Below, in pieces: positions 52,371-61,518 of a stretch of DNA of 64,000 nucleotides. Made by a program: the position numbers and the translations under genes. How positions within the stretch are numbered: the stretch's first letter is position 1; each line of letters begins with the position of its first letter. The notes beneath the pieces are model-generated. The model saw only the letters and a program-made list of their open reading frames with translations. It made no database searches and was not told the DNA's origin. Origin of the DNA: JAJEFO01 sp009843725 (GTDB lineage Bacteria > Pseudomonadota > Alphaproteobacteria > Rhodobacterales > Rhodobacteraceae). The stretch is from the NCBI GenBank assembly GCA_965243215.1, contig CBDEUJ010000003.1, positions 744,001 to 808,000 of the forward strand. The letters run 5' to 3'.

Positions 52371-53255
52371 TCACGTGCTCTCCTCCAGAAATCGTTCCAG
52401 CGCTTCGCGGTCGGGGCAGCCCTTGCGGCCTCCGAATTCAGTGCATTTCAGTGCAGCCGCCGCGTTGGCAAACCACGTCGCATGACCTTCGTCCGATGCT
52501 TCCGCAAGGGCGAGCGCGAAGGCTCCGTGCCAGATGTCGCCCGCGCCGAGCGTGTCCTTGGTCTCCACAGGGAAGGCAGGCGTGTGCTTCATCCCGTCAG
52601 CGTCCACATGGAACGTCCCGTTCTCACCGTCAGTGACCGAGACCCAGCCCGGCAGGCGCTCGTCAGCGGCATGCAATGCCGCCTCGATCTTCCGGTCGCC
52701 GGCAAAGGACTGGAGCCCGTCGCGCGAGAAGGCGACGTGACTTGCCCGCGCGAGGACGGCTTCCTCGGCCGGAGCTTCGGCGTCCACGATGCCCGGCACT
52801 TCCCAGGCGCGCGCAAGCTCAAGCGCACGAATCGCGCCTGCGGGCCAGCGGGAATCAACCAATACGGCGTCAGGCTTGGGGGCGCTTTCCAGCCAATCCG
52901 GCTCCTCGGGCAAACCGCTGCCGCGGAAGTTCACGATCTGCCGTTCACCTGCCTGATCCACATAGACTGAACTGAACGAGGATTTGGCGCGGGGCGCGCG
53001 GTTCACCAGCGTCGTATCGACGCCTTCGGATCCAAGATCCGACAGGATCAGGTCACCGAGAGCGTCGTCCCCCAACCGTGCGCACAACAGGGCATTGCCT
53101 CCAAGTCGCGCTATGGCAACCGCCGCGTTGGCGGCACAACCGCCCCCGACGCATTCTGCCGCATCCGCGCGGTACTTGGCGGCACGCCGGGGCAGCGCAT
53201 CCATTGCGAAGACGAAATCCACGACCGCCACGCCTACGACGAGAATTTCACTCAC
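52371..53255 (-). CDS. PfkB-family kinase, sulfofructose-kinase (YihV)-like
   Basis: 294 residues if translated from GTG 53255 (start uncertain; another GTG at 53300). Ribokinase-fold blocks: ECVGGGCAANAAVAIARLGG, AKSSFSSVYVDQAGERQIVN, and DTLGAGDIWHGAFALALAEA with the catalytic Asp. The pattern AALKCTEFGGRKGCPD closes the protein, as in E. coli YihV. Residues Lys27, Asn109 and Arg136 align with YihV Lys27, Asn109 and Arg138, which from memory hold the sulfonate. This is the strongest pointer to a sulfosugar substrate. Probable first gene of a four- or five-gene operon. Confidence 0.8.
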   Translation of the reverse strand: MSEILVVGVAVVDFVFAMDALPRRAAKYRADAAECVGGGCAANAAVAIARLGGNALLCARLGDDALGDLILSDLGSEGVDTTLVNRAPRAKSSFSSVYVDQAGERQIVNFRGSGLPEEPDWLESAPKPDAVLVDSRWPAGAIRALELARAWEVPGIVDAEAPAEEAVLARASHVAFSRDGLQSFAGDRKIEAALHAADERLPGWVSVTDGENGTFHVDADGMKHTPAFPVETKDTLGAGDIWHGAFALALAEASDEGHATWFANAAAALKCTEFGGRKGCPDREALERFLEEST

Positions 53256-53892
53256 AGGACGCCACAACGACCTTCCGACTTGACCGTGACTGTTCACCAC
53301 TTCTCAGGGGCGGACTGGGCATTGTGCAGCCCTATCACCTTGGCGGCCATTCCAGCAAGCGCGATATTGATGCCGGGGAGAGCGTCTTGTCCGAGTGCCC
53401 TCACCGCGCTGAGGCAGCCTGAAATCCAGCACCGGGCCTCGGCGCGCTTCCGGGTGCGCAAGCATCCGGACACGTGCATCTTGACCTCTTTGCCAACGAT
53501 CCCGCGGGCCGCAGCCGGACCTGCAGTGCGGCTTCCGCGCGGCGGCGTGCGGCGACGCCCTGATCATCGCCCAAGATCATGAAAGGAGGCAGCGACCGAT
53601 GGCCGGAACGGCCCGTCACCGGCACGAAAGCGGGGAACCCCTGATCCGGCAGTCAGAAAGGATGCCGGGACGCATCTCCTGGCGGCCCGGCTCGCTCTCC
53701 GGTTGCCAAACACGTGATTGCCGAACCGGACGCACTCTCTTTCCAATTCCTGACAAGTGCTGTAAGGGCCGCGCATCTGAGACGTGACGCTCTGACCCCG
53801 GCGTGATGCTTGAGGATTGGGGTCGGCGGCAATGGGGCCGCCATTTCAACGGGACAGGAGGAGGGCCTCCTGATCTCACACAGGATACCAAA
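53256..53892. other. Gap between the accessory block and pnp, with the pnp leader
   Basis: 637 bp. The last 100 bp is a structured pnp leader (listed separately). The rest has no recognised gene. A minus-strand stretch at about 53430-53294 (ALPGINIALAGMAAKVIGLHNA) looks somewhat protein-like and may be the tail of a truncated gene; I cannot name it. Confidence 0.4.
53825..53872 (+). promoter_or_regulatory. pnp leader hairpins
   Basis: GGCGGC/GCCGCC (53825-53842) and CAGGAGG/CCTCCTG (53855-53872) are two perfect short stems in the 70 bp before the pnp start. The second contains an AGGAGG sequence in its stem. Structured leaders cut by RNase III mediate pnp autoregulation in other bacteria; here that is inference. 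Confidence 0.5.
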
Positions 53893-56022
53893 ATGTTCAA
53901 CGAAGTGAAGAAATCGATCCAGTGGGGCGATGATGCGCTGACGCTGGAAACAGGCAAGATCGCCCGCCAGGCAGATGGCTCGGTGGTCGCCACCTACGGC
54001 GAAACCACGGTCATGGCAAACGTGACATTCGCCCGGGAACAGCGGGAAGGACAAGACTTCTTTCCACTGACCGTCCACTACAACGAGAAATACTATGCCG
54101 CCGGCAAGGTGCCTGGCGGCTTCTTCAAGCGCGAAGCGCGACCGACCGAAAAGGAGACGCTGACTTCGCGCCTGATCGACCGTCCGATTCGGCCGCTGTT
54201 CATCGAGGGATTCAAGAACGAGGTCCTGGTCATCTGCACCGTGCTTTCGCATGACCTCGTCCACGATCCCGACATCGTCGCCATGATTGCGGCCTCGGCC
54301 GCGCTGACGCTTTCGGGCGCTCCGTTCATGGGACCGATCGCCGGCTGCCGCGTGGGATTCGAAAATGGCGAATACGTTCTCAATCCCACCGTCGAGAACA
54401 TGGAAGGCCTTCGCAACAATCCCGAGCAACGACTCGACCTCGTGGTGGCCGGAACGCGCGAAGCGGTCATGATGGTCGAATCCGAAGCCTACGAACTGTC
54501 GGAAACCGAGATGCTTGGTGCGGTGACCTTTGCGCATGCGCAGATACAGCCCGTCATCGACCTGATCATCGCCCTTGCGGAGGAAGCGGCCAGCGAGCCG
54601 TTCGAGTTCACGCCGCCGGACATCTCCGGGCTGCTCGGCGCGGTGAAGGCCGCCGGCGAAGGGCAGATGCGTGACGCGTACGCCATCCTCGACAAGCAGG
54701 AGCGCGTTACCGCCGTTGGCGCGGCAAGGGCCGCAATCAAGGAGAGGCTGACGGACGAACAACTTCAGGATCCGAATCTCGGAACCGCTCTCAAGAAGCT
54801 TGAATCCTCGATACTCCGTGGCGACGTCGTCAAGAACGGACGCCGCATCGACGGAAGGAAGACCGACGAAGTCCGCCAGATCGCGTGCGAGACGGGACTC
54901 CTCCCCCGCACCCACGGCTCCGCGCTTTTCACCCGAGGGGAAACGCAGGGACTCATCGTCACCACGCTGGGCACCGGAGACGACGAGCAGATCGTCGACG
55001 CCCTGCACGGGAATTTTCGTTCGAACTTCCTGCTGCACTACAACTTCCCGCCCTATTCGGTCGGTGAAGTGGGCCGCGTCGGACCGCCCGGACGTCGGGA
55101 GATTGGCCACGGCAAACTTGCCTGGCGCGCCCTCCAGGCTGTCCTGCCCAGTGCAACCGACTTCCCCTACACGATCCGGCTCGTGTCGGAAATCACCGAA
55201 TCCAACGGCTCGTCGTCCATGGCAACGGTCTGCGGTTCGTCCCTGTCGATGATGGACGCCGGTGTGCCGGTGAAGGCCGCAGTGGCTGGCGTGGCCATGG
55301 GCCTCGTCCTGGAAGAGGACGGCTCCTACGCCGTCCTGACTGACATCCTGGGCGACGAGGATCACCTCGGCGACATGGACTTCAAGGTCGCGGGAACCGA
55401 AAACGGAATCACGTCGCTGCAGATGGACATCAAGGTGGCGGGGATCACGCCCGAGATCATGGAACAGGCGCTCAATCAGGCCAGGGCGGGCCGGATGCAC
55501 ATCCTTGGGGAAATGAACAAGGCCCTGTCATCGGCGGGTGAATTCAGCATCCACGCTCCGCGCATCGAAACCATGAGCATCCCGACGGACAAGATCAGGG
55601 AAGTCATCGGGTCCGGCGGCAAGGTGATCCGCGAGATCGTCGAAGTCTCCGGCGCCAAGGTCGACATCAACGACGACGGTGTCATCAAGATCGCCTCGCC
55701 CGACGGGGAGGCCATCAAGAAGGCTCATGAAATGATCCACGCCATCGTGGCCGAGCCGGAAGAGGGCAAGATCTACAAGGGCAAGGTCGTCAAAATCGTC
55801 GACTTCGGGGCCTTCGTGAACTTCTTCGGAAAGCGCGACGGGCTCGTGCATGTCAGCCAGATCGAAAACCGTCGCCTGGGCCATCCATCCGACGTTCTCA
55901 AGGAAGGCCAGTCGGTTTACGTGAAGCTTCTGGGCTTCGACGATCGCGGCAAGGTGCGCCTGGCCATGAAGATGGTCGATCAGGAAACCGGAAAGGAAGT
56001 GGCGCGAGAAGCGGCGAACTGA
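53893..56022 (+). CDS. pnp: Polyribonucleotide nucleotidyltransferase (PNPase)
   Basis: 709 residues, full length. Phosphorolytic 3'-5' exoribonuclease of the degradosome. Two RNase PH domains (ETGKIARQADGSVVATYGET; GLLPRTHGSALFTRGETQ) flank an alpha-helical domain, followed by KH with IPTDKIREVIGSGGKVIREI and S1 with GKVVKIVDFGAFVNFFGKRDGLVH. ATG 53893 is the family start; the frame upstream continues through the leader. Separated from rpsO by about 7.4 kb. Confidence 0.96.
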   Translation: MFNEVKKSIQWGDDALTLETGKIARQADGSVVATYGETTVMANVTFAREQREGQDFFPLTVHYNEKYYAAGKVPGGFFKREARPTEKETLTSRLIDRPIRPLFIEGFKNEVLVICTVLSHDLVHDPDIVAMIAASAALTLSGAPFMGPIAGCRVGFENGEYVLNPTVENMEGLRNNPEQRLDLVVAGTREAVMMVESEAYELSETEMLGAVTFAHAQIQPVIDLIIALAEEAASEPFEFTPPDISGLLGAVKAAGEGQMRDAYAILDKQERVTAVGAARAAIKERLTDEQLQDPNLGTALKKLESSILRGDVVKNGRRIDGRKTDEVRQIACETGLLPRTHGSALFTRGETQGLIVTTLGTGDDEQIVDALHGNFRSNFLLHYNFPPYSVGEVGRVGPPGRREIGHGKLAWRALQAVLPSATDFPYTIRLVSEITESNGSSSMATVCGSSLSMMDAGVPVKAAVAGVAMGLVLEEDGSYAVLTDILGDEDHLGDMDFKVAGTENGITSLQMDIKVAGITPEIMEQALNQARAGRMHILGEMNKALSSAGEFSIHAPRIETMSIPTDKIREVIGSGGKVIREIVEVSGAKVDINDDGVIKIASPDGEAIKKAHEMIHAIVAEPEEGKIYKGKVVKIVDFGAFVNFFGKRDGLVHVSQIENRRLGHPSDVLKEGQSVYVKLLGFDDRGKVRLAMKMVDQETGKEVAREAAN

Positions 56023-56031
56023 CGCGTTTCA

Positions 56032-56071
56032 AGCGGACGGACGGCCACTGCAAGGCGGGCGGCCGTCCGCT
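56032..56071. terminator. Hairpin between pnp and gyrB
   Basis: AGCGGACGG (56032-56040) and CCGTCCGCT (56063-56071) form a 9-bp stem 10 bp after pnp and 69 bp from the convergent gyrB stop. It has no clear T-tract, so termination may be Rho-assisted. Confidence 0.5.
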
Positions 56072-56139
56072 CCATCGAACATCCGGTCGGAATCGCGTGA
56101 ATCATGACGGCGCGACATCCGCACGCGCCCCGAGCTCGC

Positions 56140-58566
56140 TCAGAAGTCCAGATGCTCCACGCGGAGCGCGTTTTGCTGGATGAACTCCCGACGCGGCTCG
56201 ACGACATCGCCCATGAGCTTGGAGAACAGGTCGTCGGCCTCGACCTGGTCTTCGACCTTCACCTGGAGGAGGGTGCGTGCCTCGGGGTCAAGGGTCGTCT
56301 CCCAGAGCTGGTCCGGGTTCATCTCGCCCAGGCCCTTGTACCGTTGCAGGCTCAAGCCCTTCTCGCCCTCGTCCAAGATCGCGGCCAGAAGATCGAGCGG
56401 CCCGTGGACAGGCGTGTCACGGTCACGCCGCATGAACGTCGCGGGTTCGCCATAGGCTTCCTGCAGCGCCTTCGTGAACCTGCCGAGCCGGCGCGCCTCT
56501 CCGGAACGCAGGACGGGACCATCAAGCGTGTGGACCTCCTCGACGCCGCGCAGCATGCGCGTCAACCGGATGCCGTGATCCTGCGTGATCCGTCCGCGCC
56601 AGCCCCGCTGGTACTCGGCCGCCACCTGGTCAAGACGCCGCGCCACGGCATCCGCCGTCCCCTGGAGGTCGGCATTGACCCGATCTTCCAGAAACGCTCC
56701 GGCGACGGTCGCCTGTTCGAGAATCGTGTGCGGATAATGGACCGGAAAGGCCTGCAGGACACGGCGAACCTGGCGGGCCTCCTCGACGACGCGAAGCAGG
56801 TCCTGTGCCACGATTTCCTCTCCGCTTGCCAGCCGCAGGACCGCACCGTCAACGCCCAGCTCGATCAGGTGGACATCAAGCGCGGCCTGGTCCTTCAGAT
56901 AGACCTCGGACTTGCCGCGCGTAACCTTGAAGAGCGGCGGCTGCGCTATGTAGAGGTATCCGCCCTCGATGGTCTCCGGCATCTGCCGGAAGAAGAAGGT
57001 CAGAAGCAGTGTCCGGATATGGGCGCCGTCCACGTCCGCGTCCGTCATGATGATGATCTTGTGATACCGCAGCTTCGAGATGTCGAACTCGTCGCGCCCG
57101 ATGCCCGTGCCAAGGGCAGTGATCAGCGTCCCGATTTCCTGGCTCGAGAGCATCCGGTCGAACCTGGCGCGCTCGACATTGAGGATCTTGCCACGCAACG
57201 GCAGCACGGCCTGGTTGGCCCGCGCACGGCCCTGCTTTGCCGAACCTCCCGCACTGTCGCCCTCGACGAGGAATATCTCGCGCTTTTCCGGGTCCTTTTC
57301 CTGGCAGTCGGCCAGCTTGCCCGGCAAGGACGCAACATCGAGCGCCGACTTCTTCCGCGTCATCTCGCGCGCCTTCCGCGCCGCTTCCCTGGCAAGGGCG
57401 GCCTCGACGATCTTTGTGACGATCAGCTTTGCCGGGCCGGGATTCTCCTCGAACCATTCGGCAAGACGCTCGTTCATCAGGCTCTCTACGGCAGGGCGCA
57501 CCTCGGAAGAGACCAGCTTGTCCTTTGTCTGGGACGAAAACTTCGGATCCGGGGCCTTGACGCTCAGGACGCAGGTGAGGCCCTCGCGGGCGTCGTCGCC
57601 GGTGAAGCTGACCTTTTCCTTCCGCGCCACGCCCGAGGCGCCCGCATAATGATTGAGCGTGCGCGTCAAGGCGCCGCGAAACCCTGCAAGGTGGGTGCCG
57701 CCATCCCGCTGGGGAATGTTGTTCGTGAACGGCAGTACGCTCTCGTGATAGCTGTCGTTCCACCAAAGCGCCGCCTCGACAGCGATGCCGTCGCGCCCTC
57801 CCGAGATGAAAATCGGCTCGCTGACAAGCGGGGTCTTCGACCGGTCGAGGTAGCGGACAAATTCCCGCACGCCGCCCTCGTAGCAGAACTTGCTCTCCTG
57901 GGGCTCTGCCGGACGTTCGTCGCGAAGCCGAATGCGAACGCCGGAATTCAGGAATGCCAGTTCGCGCAGGCGGCTCTCCAGGATCTTGAAGCTGTAGTCG
58001 AGATCGGAAAAGGTCGATCTGGAGGCCAGGAACCGCACTTCCGTGCCGTGCCGGCCGTCGGCGCCTCCAACAACCCTCAGGTGCTTGCTGGTTTCACCCC
58101 CTTCGAAGCGGGCGAAATGTTCCTTGCCGTCTCTCCAGATCCGGAGCTCCAGCCACTCCGAAAGCGCATTCACGACGCTGACGCCAACGCCATGAAGGCC
58201 GCCGGACACCTTGTAGGAATTCTGGTCGAACTTGCCGCCGGCATGGAGCTGGGTCATGATGACCTCGGCTGCGGACACGCCTTCCTCCGCATGTATGTCG
58301 ACCGGTATTCCCCGTCCGTTGTCCGTCACCGACACGCTCGAATCGGCATGCAGCGTGACCGTCACCTCGTCGGCATGTCCGGCAAGCGCCTCGTCGATGC
58401 CGTTGTCCACGACCTCGTAGACCATGTGATGCAGGCCCGAGCCGTCATCCGTGTCCCCGATGTACATTCCGGGACGCTTTCTGACCGCCTCCAGTCCCTT
58501 GAGAACCTTGATTGATTCGGCACGGTACTCTTCCGTTGCCTCTGCGGCCAGTGCCATGCCGTCCAT
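56140..58566 (-). CDS. gyrB: DNA gyrase subunit B
   Basis: 808 residues from ATG 58566, after GGGAG. GHKL ATPase motifs: VYEVVDNGIDEALAGHAD, VTDNGRGIPVD and GGLHGVGVSVVNALS. The TOPRIM domain has EIFLVEGDSAGGSAKQGR with the catalytic Glu and IIIMTDADVDGAHIRTLLL. The C-terminal QRYKGLGEMNPDQLWETT and HLDF ending are GyrB-specific. ATG 58557 is a possible alternative start. Confidence 0.96.
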   Translation of the reverse strand: MDGMALAAEATEEYRAESIKVLKGLEAVRKRPGMYIGDTDDGSGLHHMVYEVVDNGIDEALAGHADEVTVTLHADSSVSVTDNGRGIPVDIHAEEGVSAAEVIMTQLHAGGKFDQNSYKVSGGLHGVGVSVVNALSEWLELRIWRDGKEHFARFEGGETSKHLRVVGGADGRHGTEVRFLASRSTFSDLDYSFKILESRLRELAFLNSGVRIRLRDERPAEPQESKFCYEGGVREFVRYLDRSKTPLVSEPIFISGGRDGIAVEAALWWNDSYHESVLPFTNNIPQRDGGTHLAGFRGALTRTLNHYAGASGVARKEKVSFTGDDAREGLTCVLSVKAPDPKFSSQTKDKLVSSEVRPAVESLMNERLAEWFEENPGPAKLIVTKIVEAALAREAARKAREMTRKKSALDVASLPGKLADCQEKDPEKREIFLVEGDSAGGSAKQGRARANQAVLPLRGKILNVERARFDRMLSSQEIGTLITALGTGIGRDEFDISKLRYHKIIIMTDADVDGAHIRTLLLTFFFRQMPETIEGGYLYIAQPPLFKVTRGKSEVYLKDQAALDVHLIELGVDGAVLRLASGEEIVAQDLLRVVEEARQVRRVLQAFPVHYPHTILEQATVAGAFLEDRVNADLQGTADAVARRLDQVAAEYQRGWRGRITQDHGIRLTRMLRGVEEVHTLDGPVLRSGEARRLGRFTKALQEAYGEPATFMRRDRDTPVHGPLDLLAAILDEGEKGLSLQRYKGLGEMNPDQLWETTLDPEARTLLQVKVEDQVEADDLFSKLMGDVVEPRREFIQQNALRVEHLDF

Positions 58567-58836
58567 CCTCGCTGCTCCCGAACAAGATATAGGCGTTTCG
58601 GGGCCGAATGTCACCACTTTGGCAATATATTTTGTGGCCTTGCGCATTTCAGGGTCCCGCATGCGAAAGCCGTCCCGGTTCGTGGAAATTCCGGCCGCGT
58701 GACCGCCATTTCAAGGCTCGGTTCCCTCCCTCGGGGATCGGGCGATGGCCTCGGCTGTTTCGCCTCGGCAACGCACCTTTCGTGAAACTGTCGTCGGTCA
58801 ATTGTCCAAGGCCGCTCACTTGGGTTAGGAGAGCGC

Positions 58837-59286
58837 ATGACAAAGACGATCCTGATCCTGAACGGCCCGAACTTGAACATGCTCGGTGCGAGGCAGCCCG
58901 AAATCTACGGGAGCGAAACGCTTGACGATGTCGCCAGCCACTGCGCCGAGGCTGCAGCGCCATTCGGCCGCAAGATCGAGCTGCGCCAGTCGAATCACGA
59001 AGGCGAGCTCGTGGACTGGATTCATGAAGCCCGCGACAGTTGCGACGCCATCGTCATCAATCCTGGCGCCTATTCTCACACATCCATCGCCATTCTGGAT
59101 GCGCTCAACATGTTCGAGGGTCCGGTTGCAGAGGTGCATCTCTCGAACATCCATGCCCGCGAGGAGTTCCGGCATAGCTCCTACGTCTCCGGACGTGCCG
59201 ACGCGGTCATCGTCGGTTGCGGGACGGCAGGCTACGGGTTCGCCGTGCAGCGGATCTGTGCATGCCTGTCCGATGCGGTGCCTTGA
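58837..59286 (+). CDS. aroQ: 3-dehydroquinate dehydratase, type II
   Basis: 149 residues, third step of the shikimate pathway. ILNGPNLNMLGARQPEIYG contains catalytic Tyr24; QSNHEGELVDWIHEA, INPGAYSHTSIAILDAL and VEVHLSNIHAREEFRHSSY (general acid His) are the other type II signatures. AGGAGAGC precedes the ATG. It overlaps the SLC13 gene by 14 bp. Confidence 0.96.
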   Translation: MTKTILILNGPNLNMLGARQPEIYGSETLDDVASHCAEAAAPFGRKIELRQSNHEGELVDWIHEARDSCDAIVINPGAYSHTSIAILDALNMFEGPVAEVHLSNIHAREEFRHSSYVSGRADAVIVGCGTAGYGFAVQRICACLSDAVP

Positions 59287-61063
59287 ATTGCCCCAGGACC
59301 AGGCCCTGATTCTCGCCGTTTTTGCCGTGCTCTTCGCCTTGCTGGCCTGGGGGCGCATCCGATATGACCTCGTGGCCTTCGGGGCGCTGGTCCTGGCTGC
59401 CATGATCGGACTCGTGCCGAGGGAAGAGATGTTCTCCGGCTTCGGGCATTCCGCCGTGGCAGTCATAGCGCTGGTCCTGGTGATCTCGCGAGGCCTCATC
59501 GGATCGGGCGCCATCGAGAAGCTTGCCGCCGGGCTTCTTGACAGCGACCGCCCCCTGCCGATGCACATTGCGGTCATGGCGATTGTCGGTGCGGGGATTT
59601 CCGCAGTGATAAACAACGTTGCCGCGCTCGCACTGCTGATGCCGCTTGATTCCGAGACCGCGGCGAAGGCCGGACGCGCCCTCTCCCGGTCCCTGATGCC
59701 CCTTTCCTTCGCCACGATTCTGGGCGGAATGACGACGTTGATCGGCACGCCTCCCAACATCGTCGTTGCCGGATATCGCCAGGAAGCGCTTGGCGCGCCG
59801 TTCGGCATGTTCGACTTTGCGCCCGTCGGGCTGGCGGTCGCCGCCGCCGGAATCGCATTTGTGTCGCTTCTGGGCTGGCGGCTGCTGCCCCAACGGGACG
59901 GCGCATGGGGAAACGAGCGCGAACTGGGGCAGGGCCGTTACGTCGCGGAACTGCGGGTCGGCAAGAGGTTCGAAGAGAAGGACCGGACGGTGGGAGACTT
60001 CTATCCGCTTGCCGATGAGCACGACGTGCACGTGCTCGGCATCGTCCGCGGCGGGCGTCGCCAGCCTGGCTTCGCGGCCAGGCAGGAAGTCCGGCCCGGC
60101 GACTTCATCGTCGTCGAGGGCGAGCCTGGCGCCATCGAGGCGTTCATGGGGCAGGGCGAACTTGAGTTTGCAGGGTCGGAAAAGCACGCCGGAACCGTGA
60201 CTTCCGGCGGCCTCGTGCTCACGGAGGCCATCGTGCCGGAAGGAGCGCGGATCGCGGGCCGAACGGCGCGCAGCCTGAAGCTGCTTCATCGGCATGCGGT
60301 CACGCTCCTGGGCGTGTCGCGCAACGGCCGGCGCTTCCGTGATCGGGTTCGTCTCCTTGCCGTCAGGCCAGGCGACGTCCTGCTGCTGCTGGGCACGCCG
60401 GAACGGAACGCGGCGGCGGCAACGTGGATGGGCGTGCTGCCGCTCGAGGGTCGCGAGACGCCGGTCGTTCAACGCTCGAAGGCCTGGCTTTCCGTCGGCA
60501 TCTTTCTTGCCGCCATTGCCTGCGCCGTGGCAGGCTGGGCGCCCTTGCCGGCCGCCCTTGCCGCAGCGGTGGTCGGCTTTGTCGCCGTCGGCCTCGTCAC
60601 GGGCCGCGAGGTCTACGAATCAGTCGAGTGGAAGGTCATCGTTCTTCTTGCAAGCCTTGTGCCCCTTGCCGAAGCGTTCGAGGCGGTCGGCGGGGCAGAA
60701 TTGATCGCCGGGCAAATCCTGACGGCAACGCAAGGGTTCCCGGCCTGGGTCGCGCTTGTCGTGCTGATGATCGTGACCATGACCCTTTCGGACTTTCTGA
60801 ACAACGTTGCGACGACACTGATCGCCGCGCCGGTTGCGCTGGGCCTTGCTGCGGCCACGGGAACGAACCCGGACGCATGGCTCATGGCGGTCGCGGTGGC
60901 CGCATCATGCGCGTTCCTTACGCCTGTCGGGCACAAGAACAACACGATCATCCTTGGACCGGGCGGATATCATTTTGGCGACTACTGGCGGATGGGCTTG
61001 CCGCTTGAAGTCCTGGTCATGGCAGTTGCGGTTCCGATGATCCTGATCGTCTGGCCGCTGTGA
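59273..61063 (+). CDS. SLC13-family permease with two TrkA-C domains
   Basis: 596-residue membrane protein of the divalent anion:sodium symporter type. N-terminal helices begin LILAVFAVLFALLAWGRIRYDLVAF, with GSGAIEKLAAGLL and the substrate motif block SVINNVAALALLMPL, then MTTLIGTPPNIVVAGYRQEA. A hydrophilic middle (about 215-395) holds two TrkA-C-like regulatory domains, and a second set of helices ends TPVGHKNNTIILGPGGY. Likely substrates are sulfate, or di- or tricarboxylates. Starts inside the end of aroQ. Confidence 0.82.
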   Translation: MRCLELPQDQALILAVFAVLFALLAWGRIRYDLVAFGALVLAAMIGLVPREEMFSGFGHSAVAVIALVLVISRGLIGSGAIEKLAAGLLDSDRPLPMHIAVMAIVGAGISAVINNVAALALLMPLDSETAAKAGRALSRSLMPLSFATILGGMTTLIGTPPNIVVAGYRQEALGAPFGMFDFAPVGLAVAAAGIAFVSLLGWRLLPQRDGAWGNERELGQGRYVAELRVGKRFEEKDRTVGDFYPLADEHDVHVLGIVRGGRRQPGFAARQEVRPGDFIVVEGEPGAIEAFMGQGELEFAGSEKHAGTVTSGGLVLTEAIVPEGARIAGRTARSLKLLHRHAVTLLGVSRNGRRFRDRVRLLAVRPGDVLLLLGTPERNAAAATWMGVLPLEGRETPVVQRSKAWLSVGIFLAAIACAVAGWAPLPAALAAAVVGFVAVGLVTGREVYESVEWKVIVLLASLVPLAEAFEAVGGAELIAGQILTATQGFPAWVALVVLMIVTMTLSDFLNNVATTLIAAPVALGLAAATGTNPDAWLMAVAVAASCAFLTPVGHKNNTIILGPGGYHFGDYWRMGLPLEVLVMAVAVPMILIVWPL

Positions 61064-61188
61064 AGGCCGCGATGGCAATGCAAGGCCAAACAGGCTGCGC
61101 TCGAGACGAGCCGACGCCACGGACCTTGGCACTTCGGCTTCGCTGCCCTGCCGACGCGATGCCGCCCTGCATCAAGCACCTGCTCGCT

Positions 61189-61518
61189 TCAGGACTGACC
61201 GCTCGCCCGCTCGATGTATGCCCGAAGCTCCTCTGCCTCGCGCCTTGAGTCCCGAAGGCCATCCATGGCCGTGTTCAGTTCCGCCAAGGCCTGGTTCATC
61301 TCGGTCCTGTGGTCCGTTTCGCGCTTCGCAAGCAGCTCCTGCGCATTGTCCCGTTCCAGTTCGGCCTCGTGCAGCGCCTGCACCAGCGTTTCCACCTCGT
61401 TCATGTCGGACAACGTGGACTGCGTGAGCCGCGTGACCAGCCAACGGGTGAACCAGCCCGCAAGGAATGTCACGAACAGGATGACCGCCGTGGCGGCAAT
61501 GAACTCGTTTCCGCTCAT
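61189..61518 (-). CDS. Small membrane protein with coiled coil
   Basis: 109 residues. One N-terminal membrane helix (FIAATAVILFVTFLAGWFTRWL, about 6-27) is followed by an uninterrupted charged helix of about 75 residues (EVETLVQALHEAELERDNAQELLAKRETDH onwards) with heptad spacing, a coiled coil. No family recognised. The gene overlaps the OmpA-family gene by four bases, so the products may act together at the envelope. Confidence 0.65.
   Translation of the reverse strand: MSGNEFIAATAVILFVTFLAGWFTRWLVTRLTQSTLSDMNEVETLVQALHEAELERDNAQELLAKRETDHRTEMNQALAELNTAMDGLRDSRREAEELRAYIERASGQS

Noticed and set aside
56104..58515. An 803-codon open frame on the plus strand
   Set aside because: It mirrors gyrB on the opposite strand, with no start signal and no recognisable domain.
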